From positions 558,001 through 622,000 of the forward strand of contig BQMF02000055.1 of the NCBI GenBank assembly GCA_027922465.2: a stretch of 64,000 bases of DNA, read 5' to 3'. Every line of letters begins with the position of its first letter. Positions within the stretch are counted from its first letter, which is position 1. The notes beneath the pieces were generated by a model. It did no database searches. It worked only from the letters and a program-made list of their open reading frames with translations, and was not told the DNA's origin. The position numbers and the translations under genes were made by a program. This DNA is from Turritopsis dohrnii. Lineage: Eukaryota > Cnidaria > Hydrozoa > Anthoathecata > Oceaniidae. Shown here in pieces: positions 21,756-34,875 of this stretch.

Positions 21756-23740
21756 CAAAATATTGTGGTGAGAGAACGTCATATTTTTAGAAAAAGCGTC
21801 ATGAAAAAAGAAAAGGTTGGTTAATATTTCTCAAAAATAACGAAACTTCTACATTCGGGTTTTCTTGTTTGAAACAAACAAATTCAGATAAAATGAGGTG
21901 ATTTTTTCTTATGGATTTTCAATGCATGTATTTGTCATCAGCATCAACCATGTCAAATACTCGCAAGGACTTATTTTCGCAAATTAAAAAAATCCGTAAT
22001 TTTTGGCGAGGATTTAATTTCGCGAATTGCACATTTCGAAATATATCGCTTGGACTTATTTTCGAAACAAGTGAAAACCGCGAAATTTAGTCCACGCAAA
22101 AATAATCCAAACTAAAATTTGTGGTAAAGTTAACAACTATCAAATGAAGGATTGAGAATACCTTAAACCCAAAACTGTTATTGCTCTTACACCTCCCCAA
22201 AACTGTGCTAGCATAGACGGATTGAGACCGTGTGAACCGTGTGAATTTTTACCAAAAGATTAACAAAAACAGGAAATATACTCCGGAAAATACTTTGACT
22301 TTTTAGTTGATAACTTATTAATAGTTAAAATACATTTACTTATATTTTATTTGAATAAATGAGTTATTCATTCCATTTTTTTTTTTTTATTATTACTTTG
22401 AAGCGTAAAAGTAATACACGTTTTTTTCTATAAGCAACAAAAGTTAGACATTAGTACGTTTAATTCCCGCTAACTCGAAATGTGGATTACACATTTCCAC
22501 TTCGTCATAGTAAGGCATTCGTCATGGTAAGGTATGAACCATCAAAACTTTTGAGTTGGTGTTAAAGTTTCATCATTGCCATGGAGACAAGAGAAGGTCT
22601 TGACCGCTTCGGCAGGTCTTTCCTCTTCGGCCAAACAGTGAAAACGCCATTTTACTGTCGTCTCACATAGGTCTCTTAGGGGCTGTTTATTTGAGAGGCG
22701 GGACGGGACGTTTGCCGGGACGGGACGAAAAACGAAAAGCTGAAGTGGACACACATACCAAAAAATGACCGAAAAACAAACAAAATTTTGTAGATGGCGT
22801 AATATACCTCAGATATAACGGCATCCTTTGAAGCTGGAGAAATCTTAGATTACTTTAAAAGAACGGGTTTTCCGCGAAATTTAATTCCCGCAAAACTTTT
22901 AATTTTTCAGTCATCCGCGAAAGTTTTTGCGTTCAAAATTATGTGAGCATTACAAGTTTTTTTCCCTTTTCATGCATTTATTTCAAATTAGCCAAATATA
23001 TACTTGATGTGGAAGAGGAATACTCGCGTTGAAAGGATCGTAGTTCGAGCATTTTTGTGTCTTATGCAAACTACCGGGGAAGAAAAGGAAAGATTGATTA
23101 TTACACTAATGGTATTTTCTTGTTTTCATTCATAGGCTATGTTAGTAAAGAAAATGTCTCGTCGAAAGAAAGTATTTTAGTACAAGCAATATCCCGGTGG
23201 TTTGCCTATGAATGGCTTAAGGAAAACCGAAATCATGTTACAAAAATTAAAAATTATTCTAGTCATCCGCGAAATTTAATTCCTGTGAAAAAATTTCTTT
23301 CTTGTCCGCGAAATTTAGTTCCTTAAAAGTAGTGTAACGTGTTCTTAAGATGAATCATAATTCAGTATACCATAGCATAGAGTGGTATTAGGAAGAAAAA
23401 AATGTTCCAAAACCTCTTTTCGACATTTCTACATCGTATAGTATGTTCCAGTTTTCTAGCACATGTTATATCACGCTATACCATAGCGGATATCGACCTT
23501 TACACAATAATTTGCACTGGTTCTGGTTGGTTAAACCAGGCAAAAATAATTAAATTGTGAGCAACTTTGACAAACCCATAATGACACTGATTTTGAACCA
23601 TTGACTCTCTATCACACATATTGGTGGTTGAAAACTGCTCTCTCCTCCACAGGTGTTGGTAAACTACTCTCTCATCCGCAGGGGATAGAAAACTACCGAG
23701 ATTCTTAAAACAGTATCCTATAAACATTCATATACAAACT

Positions 23741-23860
23741 AGTGGGCAAATTTGTTGAAAAATAACCGCGAAGAAGTACATTTCTTTAGAAATATACACA
23801 TTATTTCAATAAAAATGATCTTCATCGCAGAGATTTTTTGACAATTTTGCCTACTAGGAA
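23741..23860. repeat. Family A MITE, full length
   Basis: TAGTGGGCAAATTTGTTGAA at the left and GACAATTTTGCCTACTAGG at the right, the clearest view of the complementary termini. A second, shorter copy at 23935-24015 lies 75 bp away. Confidence 0.8.
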
Positions 23861-24544
23861 AACTTTCAGAATAAACAAAAACAAAAAGAAGGCTTTTTAT
23901 ATTTAATACAATTCAAAGGCGGTTCAAACCCTGTGGACAAATTTATTGAATCGCTGCGAAGAAGACATACACACACAATTTTGAATGAAAATGCTCTTCT
24001 TCGCAGTGACATTTTAACAATAACGTAGTTTATGCATCTATATTAGCTGCACAAGACAAAGTCAAAAAAGGTAGAATAAAATTTAGCAATGAACGAAAAC
24101 AAAACTTTTTGTGTATAATCTAGAAGGGTGTTCCGCCATCTTGAAAGTAAATAAAAGTTAATAACTAGTTAAAAGATATCGGACCTTGAGGAACAAGCGC
24201 TAAACCCACAATAAAACGTGCATCAAGCGTAACGTCTGTGCGGAGATGTGATTGGTCTGAAATATTTTTTCTGAAATGTGATAGGGCTGAATATTGCAAA
24301 TTACACAATTCAATGATGTTTTTGCCAACAAAAGCAACAGACTGTCAACCAGATCTTGTTCGAAACTCACTGCGGTGAAGAGCATTTTTATTGAAATAGT
24401 TTGTGTATTTCTATGGAAATGCACTTCTTCAGTGAGTACAATGTTGGCGTCTTGTTAGACAAATACATTCAGAAATAGCAGAAGTAAGACGTCCGCAGGA
24501 AAAGTTCGCCTGATACACGTGTCACTGAAGAGGTTGTTTTTCTC

Positions 24545-24800
24545 CAGCGGTACCATTTCCAAATTTTTGTTTAAACATCGCGTTTTCACCAAGTTGGTTG
24601 GTTTTAAATACCATGTTTTGACCTTTTTGGTATGGTGACCTAGTTAGTATAGTTAACCTCATATGTTATCACATGTTTTCTTGGATGTACCGTACCAACT
24701 TGGTCAAAATGCGGTGTTTAAAACCGTACCAACTTGATTAAAATGCGGACCAACTTGGTCAAAATGTGATGTTTAAACAAAAAAATTTGGGAAACGTATA
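24545..24800. repeat. Family C element
   Basis: The ends are inverted: CCAAATTTTTGTTTAAACAT (left) and TGATGTTTAAACAAAAAAAT (right). Inside are repeated ACCAACTTGGTCAAAATG units. Related elements are at 26015-26180, 29870-30095 and 33930-34100. Confidence 0.65.
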
Positions 24801-25136
24801 TAGTGAAGACCTGTCCATTAGGCTGATGGACAGGTTCTGATCTTCCCCGAATTTCTTCAGCGGTGAAGTCCTGGTTTTAAGAATTTGATTGTTTTAATAT
24901 TCTACCTCGACATTTGGATACTAAGTGTTAATTTCTAACGAAAATAACTGAATTGGATAACCAGGAGTTTTTCGGGAAATTTGTGAGAAATTCGGGAAAG
25001 GACTATTCTCGTTCTCTATGTTGAAATGAAACATATGTTCAAAATGAAGAGTTATCTTTCTTGTATTTAAAACTGTCTTACCAACTGCCATTTTGATAAA
25101 TGATGGTGTGATCTGTTCGGACGCATTAGGAGCAAT

Positions 25137-28100
25137 CTACTCATCAATTTTTATTTCTTTGAGGGCGTGTTTATTTTGACTGCGTACGCTTTCTTTGCTC
25201 TTGGTAACAGCCCGCCTCGGTTTGAAGTCGATACTATGCCAGCTCCTTGTCAACATCGCTTTTGAATTTTTAAATTCCTGTGACTGTCTGGCAGATATTT
25301 TCCTGGCAGCGGCTCCACGACGCTCACGACTTTTCCCCGTCAAAGGTACCGTCAGTTTGTTGTTGTTGTCGTTTTCAGCGTTTGCTAAATCGATTCCGGA
25401 ATCTCGTTTTGTTCCACTTTCGTTTTCTAAGAACGTGAGAAAAATTGGTAATAGCATCCATTGAAAAGCCAAGATTTTATGGCGAAACCTGTTTTTCAGT
25501 CACTGCGCGAAGGAGTACATTTCTACAGATTATTCAATGATAATGCTCTCCTCCGTTGTAGTCACTTTTTGAAAGCATAATGAAATTCCTTTTTCAGTCG
25601 GTTTTCTTAGCACTATATACTTTCCTCCCTAAATGGCTTCACTTTCCTCCCTAAATTTCTGACGTGAGTTGGGCAAGTGTGGACAAATCTAGCCTCGAAA
25701 GGACGACCTCTCCTGTTCTTCGCTTGTTATAAAAACAACAAAAATTACTTTTTTCAGTTTCCTTCCGCTTCTTTTCTTCTATTATTTCTTTTCTTCTTCT
25801 TTGGCGAAAAGCGAACTGCTCTTCGTCTCGGAGACACGTAACCACGAATAAAAGAAGTGCTGAAGAAAACGCCATACCGCCACACATGAAGAACGCGATG
25901 GAGTATTCTCCGGTAGCCGAATACACAGCTCCTAAAAGTAATGCGGAATTTGCCAAATTAGTTCCTCATAGTAAAATTCTATTATATCACATCTGATATA
26001 ATTTACTTTGACACTTTGCACCGTGTCGTAACCATAGTTACTACAGCCAACCTCGTTCCTATGTAGTTTCTTGTTTCACCGATTGTGTGAGTTTGTCACC
26101 TAGTAATTATTCTGTTTTATCAAAACTCCCTCAATCTTGGTCAACACGGTATTTAAACGGAAAATCGGGAAATAGCCAATGTGACATAAATAATTCATTA
26201 TGTCAATAGCTGTATTTTAGAAAAGACAAAAACCCTGGATTTGAGATTTTAATTTTTTTCCTCAGAAAAGAACTCTTGTTAAAAAAAAAAAAAATTCGGA
26301 CTTATAGAATTCGATTGTGTGTAAATCAGGCCTTAATAGGAAAAAGAAAATCATACCGGCTATCGGTGGTCCGACTACAAACGCTGATGCCGAGCATACT
26401 AAAAAGGTACTGTATGCCTTAGGTAGTAGCTCCTTTCCGGCTAAATCGCCAATGATAATCATGTTCGTAGCTTGTCCACATCCGTCGGAGAAACCAAATG
26501 CCACAGCGTACGCAACCAACCCGGGGTACGTTGTTAATACCGGTACAAATGTTGTGGCAATTGACAATGCGATCAAGCTCAGTTGGTATGCCCGAATTCG
26601 ATTCACGCTACCGTACGAGAAAACCTTCCCTATGAACACTTTACCGACCGACTGAGACAACGAAAGGTAACCGGGAAGGAGATCAGCATTTGATTTCGCC
26701 ACTCCCTGGTCGAGGGAAAGTTTTACCTAAAATAGAGTTTAAAAAATTATAATTTTACCTTCCTAAACATTTATGGCGGAAGCAGTAGCGGATTTAGAGG
26801 GCAGTCGCAGCTTGTGGAGAAGCGCATTAACATAATTTGTAAATTCAATTTATATTATCAATGGGATTATGTGAACGCTCTTCTTTTAAGGTTAAATTCA
26901 AAAACACTCTCCTACACCGATTGCGACTACCCTCTAGATCCGCCGCTGGGAAGTCTCATACCAATATTTGAAAGAGCGAGGCCATTTGAACTTTGTATAT
27001 TTGTAATATGTGTACCACTCTTCTTGTCACAAGAAATTTCCGCCCACTCACACTACTGAAAACATTTTTGTTGATTGTTGATTGTTGTGGTGAAGGGACG
27101 ATGGGAGTGGTAACTGAAGTTTGTGAGATACTGCTACCATAGTCAAGTATTAAAGAAAAGATGTGATCATTGTTGAATGGTTGCCAACAATTCATAGAAT
27201 GGAATTGTCTAATGAAATTCTTATAACGCGAAGCATTTGGATCCAAAACATGCAGTTGGCACTAACTGAAGATCAATCTCAGTGGGAAAAATCGCTAAAA
27301 AGTCACTGCGATGAAGAGCATTTTCATTGAAGTAGTTCGTATATTTCTACAAAATGCACTCCTTCGCAGAGATTTTTCAACAAATTTTCGCGCTGGGATG
27401 CATATTAACAATCAGTATATAATCAACTGTCACCAAAGCGACAACATTTCGCAATACAGTTACTTAAGTGTTTGATAACCTTCTAATAAAAAATAAAATG
27501 TAAAGAAAATTTTAGAAGCTTTTCGAGTTACTTGTTTGAGTACTTGCTGGTGTTTTTGAGAGTTCTTCACATTTTACTTTTATTGTTCGTTATTTTACGT
27601 TTATTGTTCGTTATAGGCATCCTCCGACTCTAATCAATGTATTTTTATGCATATTCTGGACGAAGAATTTTCATAATGGATATGCCATTTTTACTTTTAG
27701 CTGTAATCATGGAAGCGAAGTAAGGATCTCCAATACATCACTAGAAACGCTAGAAGTGCTACTTCTTCACTGGAAACGACTCTGGGTACGAGGTTATGAA
27801 CCGCTTATAGCTTAAATCAAGAGTACAAACTTAGTACTTAGTACTTACCAGATGTACGTAAGGGACATAATATCCGAAATTTAGCAGGTACGTAGATAGT
27901 AGAAAGATCAATAATGGTTTGTTCTTCCATATTGTGTCATGATAAAAAATCTCTTTCTCTAAGTCCACCGTTTTCTCTTCTTCTTCTTCGTTCTCTTCAG
28001 TCCCTTTTTCGCTCTCCTCCTCATCTTCGTCTTCTTCACCTTCTTCTTCTTCGGGATTTTTATCAGGCGGTGTTTGGTAAATCAAACCACAAGTAAATAG

Positions 28101-29408
28101 AACTCCGAATGAAACAGCTGCCATAATCTGAAAAGACAAACATTTCAAGCTATCATCCGATTTTCAAACCTTGTTTTAAATCAACTCCATGATCATTGAT
28201 AATTTCAATCTACAGTTTAGAACATTATCTTCTCTACTACGATTGTTGAAAGAAGACTCGTTACCTTGAAACCAGTTTTATATCCAACAGCATCGAGTAG
28301 CTTGCCATTGGCGGGGGACAAACCTAAGCCACCCAACCCGTTACCAGCTAAAGCGATACCATGCGCTAAGGACCAATTTTTGGAGAAGTATCGGGGAAGT
28401 ATGAGCAGCGATGCACTGTAACAAAGGCTGCTACCGATACCAAACAATAAACCAAATGTTATGTACATGACGTATACGCTGTCGGCAAATGCAGAGATGA
28501 GTAGACCTAAACCCGACAGTGTCGCCCCTAACAGCATGGCCGGTCGGAATTTTATACGACGTATGACTTCAAATGATATCGGAGTGCTGAGGTACGACGT
28601 GCAAATAGATAAGGAAGCAACCCATGCTGAAAAATAAATTTTGAACCTTCAATTATAAGAGGTTTACTCTACAAGTTTGCCTCTATCATCCACTAAGTTC
28701 TGGATGAAAACCTTTATAATTGCTTTTGAAAGAACAAGGCAAATTTATCTCAACCATCCAAACAGTTTTATAAAGGTTTACACCGTCAACTAAAATTATA
28801 AGAGGCATTAGAAAAAAAACTGTTCAAATTCCATCCTTCGGGCTTCTTCTAAATCCTATGAATTTTAGCCTGCGTGAAAGGCTAAAACACATTCGTCGTT
28901 TTTAGTTTGTGTTATCCTCTACGACTACTAAGGCTAGAGTTGCTATGACTGATGACTTATCAAAGCCAGATAGCAAAACTCCATATATGATATGATATGA
29001 TAACTGCTCAGTTAATCCCTTACTTGACCAACACTGAGTACAACTGTACACAACACAGGATATCGTTTCACAGGATTTACCCGTTTTCCCCGAAGGAGTC
29101 ACCCGTTTTGAAGTTGGCCGATAACTAGGACTATCATATAAAAAACGTTATTGTAGTTAAAAAACACTATGATGAAACTTACAAGTCGCTAGAGGCCCAC
29201 CACCAAGCCCCTCAGGTTCTGGTTCCAAAAGCTTGACATACACGGGACCAAAAGACTTATAGAAACCCAAAACGAAGAACTGTACACAGAAACTGGTAGC
29301 GCAGACACACCATGGAAAGTAGCGTTGAAAACACGTTCTTTGTTTCTTTGGTTTGCTGTCTTTGATAGTCACATTTTCTTCTTGTATATCGTCCTGTGAC
29401 GTCATCAT
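25137..29408 (-). CDS. Monocarboxylate transporter-like protein (SLC16/MFS)
   Basis: Plasma-membrane major-facilitator transporter of the MCT type; the substrate cannot be told. Six exons on the minus strand: 29408-29183, 28626-28265, 28127-27849, 26726-26357, 25931-25749 and 25426-25137, all phase-consistent, encoding 569 residues. The first span is YFPWCVCATSFCVQFFVLGF, leading to SFGPVYVKLLE and, across the first junction, ATSWVASL as in MCTs. The family motif RYFSKNWSLAHGIALAGNG lies at residues 154-172. Residues 217-258, between spans 6 and 7, form a Glu-rich loop (EEEEGEEDEDEEESEKGTEE), expected to be cytosolic. The canonical DGGWGW motif before span 1 is not present. If the donor at 25748 is ignored, exon 5 instead reads to a stop at 25651, giving a second possible C-terminus. 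Confidence 0.9.
25497..25575. repeat. Family A MITE in last transporter intron
   Basis: GTCACTGCGCGAAGGAGTAC at the left and ATGCTCTCCTCCGTTGTAGT at the right, only 70 bp upstream of the last exon's acceptor. Confidence 0.7.
26015..26180. repeat. Family C element in transporter intron 4
   Basis: GCACCGTGTCGTAACCATAG at the left and CAACACGGTATTTAAACGGA with AAATCGGGAAATAG at the right. A family signature, CAACCTCGTTCCTATGTAG, lies inside. A close relative at 33930-34100 has the same internal TTCTTGTTTCACYGATTGTG. Confidence 0.65.
26783..26948. mobile_element. Family E MITE with 5-bp target duplication (GGAAG)
   Basis: CAGTAGCGGATTTAGAGGG at the left and CCTCTAGATCCGCCGCTG at the right, flanked by GGAAG at 26778-26782 and 26949-26953. 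In transporter intron 3. Confidence 0.9.
27293..27405. repeat. Family A MITE in transporter intron 3
   Basis: GTCACTGCGATGAAGAGCAT at the left and AATGCACTCCTTCGCAGAG at the right, ending GCGCTGGG. Confidence 0.8.
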
Positions 29409-29869
29409 GTAGTAATGGTAGAACGTTGAATGTTCATATAAAGTTTAACTTTACGTTGCTATGACAACTACAATAACAAGAGTACTGATTGGTTAGAAAA
29501 TATTAACCTATTCACTTGCATGTGAAATATGCTTTAAGTTTCTTCTATGCAAATAAAATTTTGGTAACTCTGGGTGTATCTGATACTACAGCCGAGTTCT
29601 TCTATCTCGCAATGGACCGGATAGAGTTCGAAGTAGCGCCACCTTCGACTCGCAATGGACGGATAGAGTTCGAAGTAACGCCACTTCGAGATAACGAGAT
29701 TTATGGCGGGCTGTAAATGGCTGACAGGACCAAGGATGATGTTATAGATAGCACGAATTTCGAGATAACGACAGTTAAATGTATTCTAAATTGATATTGC
29801 ATCAAAGTAAGTCAATCTGTAACACATCTTATAAAACATCTTGTAAAAATGATTTCTCCAAAACAATAA

Positions 29870-30095
29870 ACCTTTCCCGAATTTGTGTTTAAACACAGTG
29901 TTATGGCCTAGCCTCTAAGTTTCGCCTCTTTTTCAAAGTCTTAATTACTTCTAATTATTCCACTGGGGAACTGAAAGAACGAGTAACTATTACTTACTGA
30001 GAACAATAAAAAGCATAGAAACGAGGCGAAACTTGATAACTAAGTATTAACTCAGCATTTAAACAGAAATTCGGTAAAGGTGTATTCAAGGTTCG
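29870..30095. repeat. Family C element, both ends present
   Basis: CCCGAATTTGTGTTTAAACA with CAGTGTTATGGCC at the left; the inverse, CAGCATTTAAACAGAAATTC with GGTAAAGG, at the right. Inside, AAGTTTCGCCTC and GAGGCGAAACTT form a second inverted pair. Confidence 0.75.
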
Positions 30096-31608
30096 GCGCG
30101 GAAATGTAAGTAGTAACCTGTTATTTAAGAAAGATAAACAATTTTGCTCTCTTGGTATCCAAGAGTAACCAAGTAAATAAACGGATTATTCAGGTTTCCA
30201 TAACAACATGAGAAGATAATTTAACATTGTTTATTTAATGACAAACTTGACGTCAAATAGAAAAGTCTCTTCTTTTTATTTGAATCAACGAGGCATTGCT
30301 TTGTTATCCCAGACAAATATAACAAAGTTTGTATTAAAAGAAACTAACATACCAATCAACTAGATGAACTTGGTAAAGGATTTTGAGTCACAGAGAGTTT
30401 ACCAACTTCGAACTACAGCACAAAATCAGTGTAAAGCCTTAGAAAAGCGTTTGGAACAGCGAGGAAACATTTTCCTCGATGATCCAACCATATTCCTCTT
30501 GATTATTAACACCTTCTAAGTTTCCTGATTTCAAACATCGTACACTATTACCTTAAATCTAATTCAACCTTTAACAAAATTACGTTCACGATTAAGTTTC
30601 GCTTGAGGTGCCTTAACGAGATGATATATTGACCGCAAGCCTATTTTATTACAAAGCATTTAGCAGTCCATTTGACCTATTTAACATTCCGATCAAAACG
30701 AGCTGATAATACGGTATGACATGCTTATGCGGCATCTGTCGGTTTAGGACAAACACGTATGCCGTCAAGTAATGGGACGTGACGTGTTACTTATGTAAAA
30801 TCAGTTTTTCGAAGCTCTAATATGTATGTCACTTTGTTATACAAATTGCATACGGGATCATACGTCATCTTTTGCTAGGGAAATTGTTGTGGAGTTGATT
30901 TTCGGAAAGGATTTGATTCAACCTCGTACCTAGGGTTTGATGTATGAACAAAGCTGCAAGAAACCCTGGGTAAGTAAATCGAATGAGGGCGCAATTCTTC
31001 ACTCTTTCATTTTTATAATTTTTGTTCGAACTCAAAAGCTAGGTGAAACCTGGTGCCAGTAGGCTATTACATCAGAGGCAAAGAATAAGATCATTTGCTA
31101 TGTGCAGTGGTTTTTGATGACACATACGTAAGCTTACATGCAAATATCTTCAATTCATTCAGTTTCGTTATAGTAAAGAGAGACTGAAACACACCTGTAC
31201 ATAATGGCTACTCGTTAAATCATACCTATCGTTTAGTAGATAAACATGTTTATACATCGGCAACAATTGACCCTTCCCACAATTCATTTATCTCCTGAAG
31301 ACATACTACATCTACCAGAATGCAATGCGACAAAGTCATCAAAAATGCCTGGTGATAATGAAAGCTTTTCAAGAACTATTTAAGTAATCCCAAAACGAGA
31401 AGTGACCGCAATGCATTTCGGCAGCCGTAGGATGTATTAACGGGAGAACTGTATTATGGGAGCGACAAATTCACTGAAACCAACATGAACGTTCAAGGCT
31501 GGCAATGCCACTTACACATAATCAATAAACAGCATCGAAAATCAAAATACACAACAGTCTCTCAAAATACTAGCTAACATAAACAACAACAAGTAAACAA
31601 CAACAACG

Positions 31609-31704
31609 TTACTTTTCTTCTGTCCAAAATTCAAACAACTCTTCCTCATTCCTGTTCTGTTTATTCAATATTCCAAGCGTCGAAAGGGCTTGGGCATCAC
31701 CCAT
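31609..31704 (-). CDS. Possible short coding exon or small ORF
   Basis: ATG at 31704, 31 codons, stop at 31609-31611. The composition looks protein-like (MGDAQALSTLGILNKQ, then an acidic end EEELFEFWTEEK), and the last codons run into AAAAGTAACG, a possible donor. No family is recognised and no partner exon was found. It may be an upstream exon of the transporter or simply chance. Confidence 0.2.
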   Translation of the reverse strand: MGDAQALSTLGILNKQNRNEEELFEFWTEEK

Positions 31705-34323
31705 TTTAAAATTTGAAGCAAATAATAAACCCTACAAGACAGTCACATCCTATCGACTTTTTCCTGTGTTTTTTCAGAAACGCATGTAATTTCAAGTTCG
31801 TGTCAATTGATCACAAAATTATTAATAGCACTCCACCTTAGAGTTTTAAATTATGCGAGTAAATAGCGCGACCTTTGGATTGTAATGATATTTAGAAGTA
31901 CTCCATCAGAGAGAGCGCATTGCTGAGATCGATTTAAATATGAACGACACAGCTCCAATTAATATAATTTCAAAGAAGGCTCAATTGCTCTGCTTGAAAT
32001 AGAAGCTTTTGTTCTGTATTAACCTTTTATTATCTATAGTAATCCAGCAATTATGACAAGATTATAATCCAACGGAATGGTGACGTCGCTGTTCGAAATG
32101 TTTGACTTCCGTGGGTCTGTCCAGTAGCTGCCTTCAGTGGAGGAAAAGTGTAGTATTTGTAACATCTGATTTGTCAAAAATTCAGCCAAAAAGTCAATAC
32201 ATTATTTTAAAACACATTAAAAACATATATTTTTTTTCTTTAACGAAGCTTTTCGTAACGTGGGGTTAGAGTTACTTTAACATCTGAATATTGTTACATT
32301 TGAACGCTGGCTTTCAAACCCATCAATTCTCACACAATAGACTTTATCCTTGTAGACTCAAGGAAAATACGGTTATATTCACAGGTGTTTCCAAGTCTGT
32401 GTGAGGCCACGACGTTCGAAACAGCCTGCATGCAAATATATGTTGGCATGGTCACTCTCACTAAATTGTTTGATATTAGTGAAATTAATTAAGGAAGGGG
32501 TGAGCGAGAATTCCAACATTTTATACGATAATGGAGCACCTTTATTATTTACCAGTGATAATTTTAACGGCTTACTTTGTGGCGTTAAGATTTTAAGGCG
32601 AAAGTGCTTTGTGTTGGATCATAGAAATTAACACCCTTTATCTGTCTCTGCTTAAGAAATACGCCCTTAAGATAATAACAAAGATATATTTACCAAACGA
32701 TGTACATCTTGATTTTACGAAGTCAACTTTCTATGACCGTTTCAAATATATTTTAATGTTTTACAATGTTATGAAATAACGTTTTTCAACGTAAAAAATA
32801 AGATATTTGTTTTTCTGACAAAGAACGACAAGAAAACAACAGAAAGATTTTAAATTTTCGCGAGATAGGTAATAGAGATCCGATTACCTTCTCATAGCGA
32901 ATGACGATAAATGATAGTCTCCACAAGTCTGTTATTTGATCTGTTATCTGATGTCGAGTAAATTTACACCCTATCTGCAGTGGGGGCAAATTAATTAAAA
33001 TCCCTGCGAAGGAGGGCATTTCTATAGAAATATTCACACTGTTTTAATAAAAAAGCTCTTCATCCTAGTGACTTTTTTGCCTACTTGGTCTAACAAGGTG
33101 CGATCACTACTGGCTTGCAGTCAATTTTTTTTACTTAGTACTGGGTTAAACGAACGAGTGATTACGTAATACCCCGCTCTTTCAGACGAAAATAAGAGAC
33201 TTTTTACCATAACAAAACATGACAACATCTTGTCAGATGAAAACATGCTCTTCTACGAAAAGGTCGATCACTTCATGACGTACGTGTTTCTTTCAAGATT
33301 CTTTTGATGAACGGTTTGTTCGTTTGGTGGAAAATTGGAACTTAGGGGTTGTATGAACCAAATCGAAGAGGAGTTAAATTTTGTCGGGTTCATCGAAGTG
33401 TTCTTAGTATATAATACTCTCTGTTCATTGGATCAATAAGTCACCCTAACAACACTGATGGATCACTGGGAAGATACACCGATCCAACAATTTTCCCGTG
33501 TTAAATTTTTGGAGCCTGGACACAGATTTGTGGGGTAAAAAATTTGTTGATTTTGCTTGAAGCGCTATTTTTGTTATTATTATTGAAGCGCCATTTTTAT
33601 TATTATTACTGAAGCGCCATTTTTAGCTGAAAAAACAAAATTTAAACATCAGGCAGTACTTCGATGTTAAATCTTCGTCTTCGTTGCTAGGTTTGTTGCT
33701 AGGTGCAATCATTTAAGTTTGTAGTCAAAACCTTTCAATTTTTGTCTGGGTTAAGCGAGCAGATTATTGCGTAATACCTCATTCTTTCAAAGGAAACTAA
33801 ACGTAAGTAAGCTATTAAACCAAAGACAGCATGATTTTGTAAGACCGAGTATATTTTAAAAATCAGATGAACGGAGCAGGTATACAGGTTTGATGTAGCT
33901 ATGTTGTGAGATGGTATGACTGATGGTATACACCGTGTTTTGACCCAGTTAATACATCCAACCTCGTTTCCATGTATTTTCTTGTTTCACTGATTGTGAG
34001 GCTGTATTACTTAGTAACTATCCCGTATTTAAACGAGGCTGGGTTTACTAAATAACTTTGCAAAAGAAATCTGGGAAAGATGTATTTAATGACAATGTGT
34101 CATTGGACATCATATTATTTTGCCAACCTCTAAGTAAATATGGCAACTCTAAAAAACGGAACAAAGTTGCATCAAATGTCAGCTATGCTCACTTTGATGT
34201 GTTCTAGTATTTCATCGAAATATAGATGATTTCAGACAAAAGAAGAGCTTTTCTCCTGATATCATGATACCTTACAAACCAAATTCCTCAATCTCTGCTC
34301 AGGAAAGCCTTGAAAAAAAACAA

Positions 34324-34440
34324 TGGGCAAGCTTGTTGAAAAACCACAGTGAAGGAGTGCATTTCTATAGAAATATGCACACGATTTCGATAAAAATGCT
34401 CTTTACCGCAGTGACATTTTGACGATTTTGTGTACTGCGT
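34324..34440. repeat. Family A MITE
   Basis: TGGGCAAGCTTGTTGAAAAA at the left and GCTCTTTACCGCAGTGACAT at the right. Confidence 0.75.
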
Positions 34441-34714
34441 TGATATACATAAAGCGAACTGAACTATGCAATGGCTACGGATTACACACACCTTTAAAAT
34501 GGAATGAAAAAAGATTTCCCGAACTCTTAAGTTCGTTTATTATTTGTATCTTATTTATTTCTATTTTTGTTTACATTTATGTTTATTTATTTTTATTTAC
34601 ACAATCTTAGAATCGATTTCAAGATGGTTTTCAGGCTAAGGATGTCATAACATTGCAAGAGTCTGTCCTCAGCGGCATTGAGCACTCCTGGTGGCATGTG
34701 AAGAACGATGAAAC

Positions 34715-34875
34715 TGTGGCCCAGTTAGTGCAATGGGTATAACATCAGCCAACAGAAGGAGGCCAGGTTCAAACGCAACACTGGTCCAGCGGATGAGCCG
34801 TGATACGACGAAACAAGCTTGTCCTAGGATGCGTATACCATAAATTATCATAAATTATAATAATTATAATAGTTT
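34715..34875 (+). repeat. Possible tRNA-derived SINE, second type
   Basis: GTTAGTGCAATGGGTATAAC resembles an A box, and GGCCAGGTTCAAACGC a B box 30 nt later. It is followed by a 100-bp body and an AT-rich tail of ATAAATTATcATAAATTATA type. Not similar to the SINE at 8.8 kb. Confidence 0.4.

Larger units (their letters stand above)
19655..25136. other. 5.5-kb gene-free interval, repeats only
   Basis: Between SAM synthetase exon 1a and the transporter's last exon. It holds repeated CGCGAA motifs (20430-23330), a terminal-inverted-repeat element (20744-21213), a LINE-like remnant (21535-21755), family A copies (23741-23860, 23935-24015, 24360-24440) and a family C element (24545-24800). The promoter of SAM synthetase isoform 1a must lie at its left edge. 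I see no coding exon. Confidence 0.6.
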
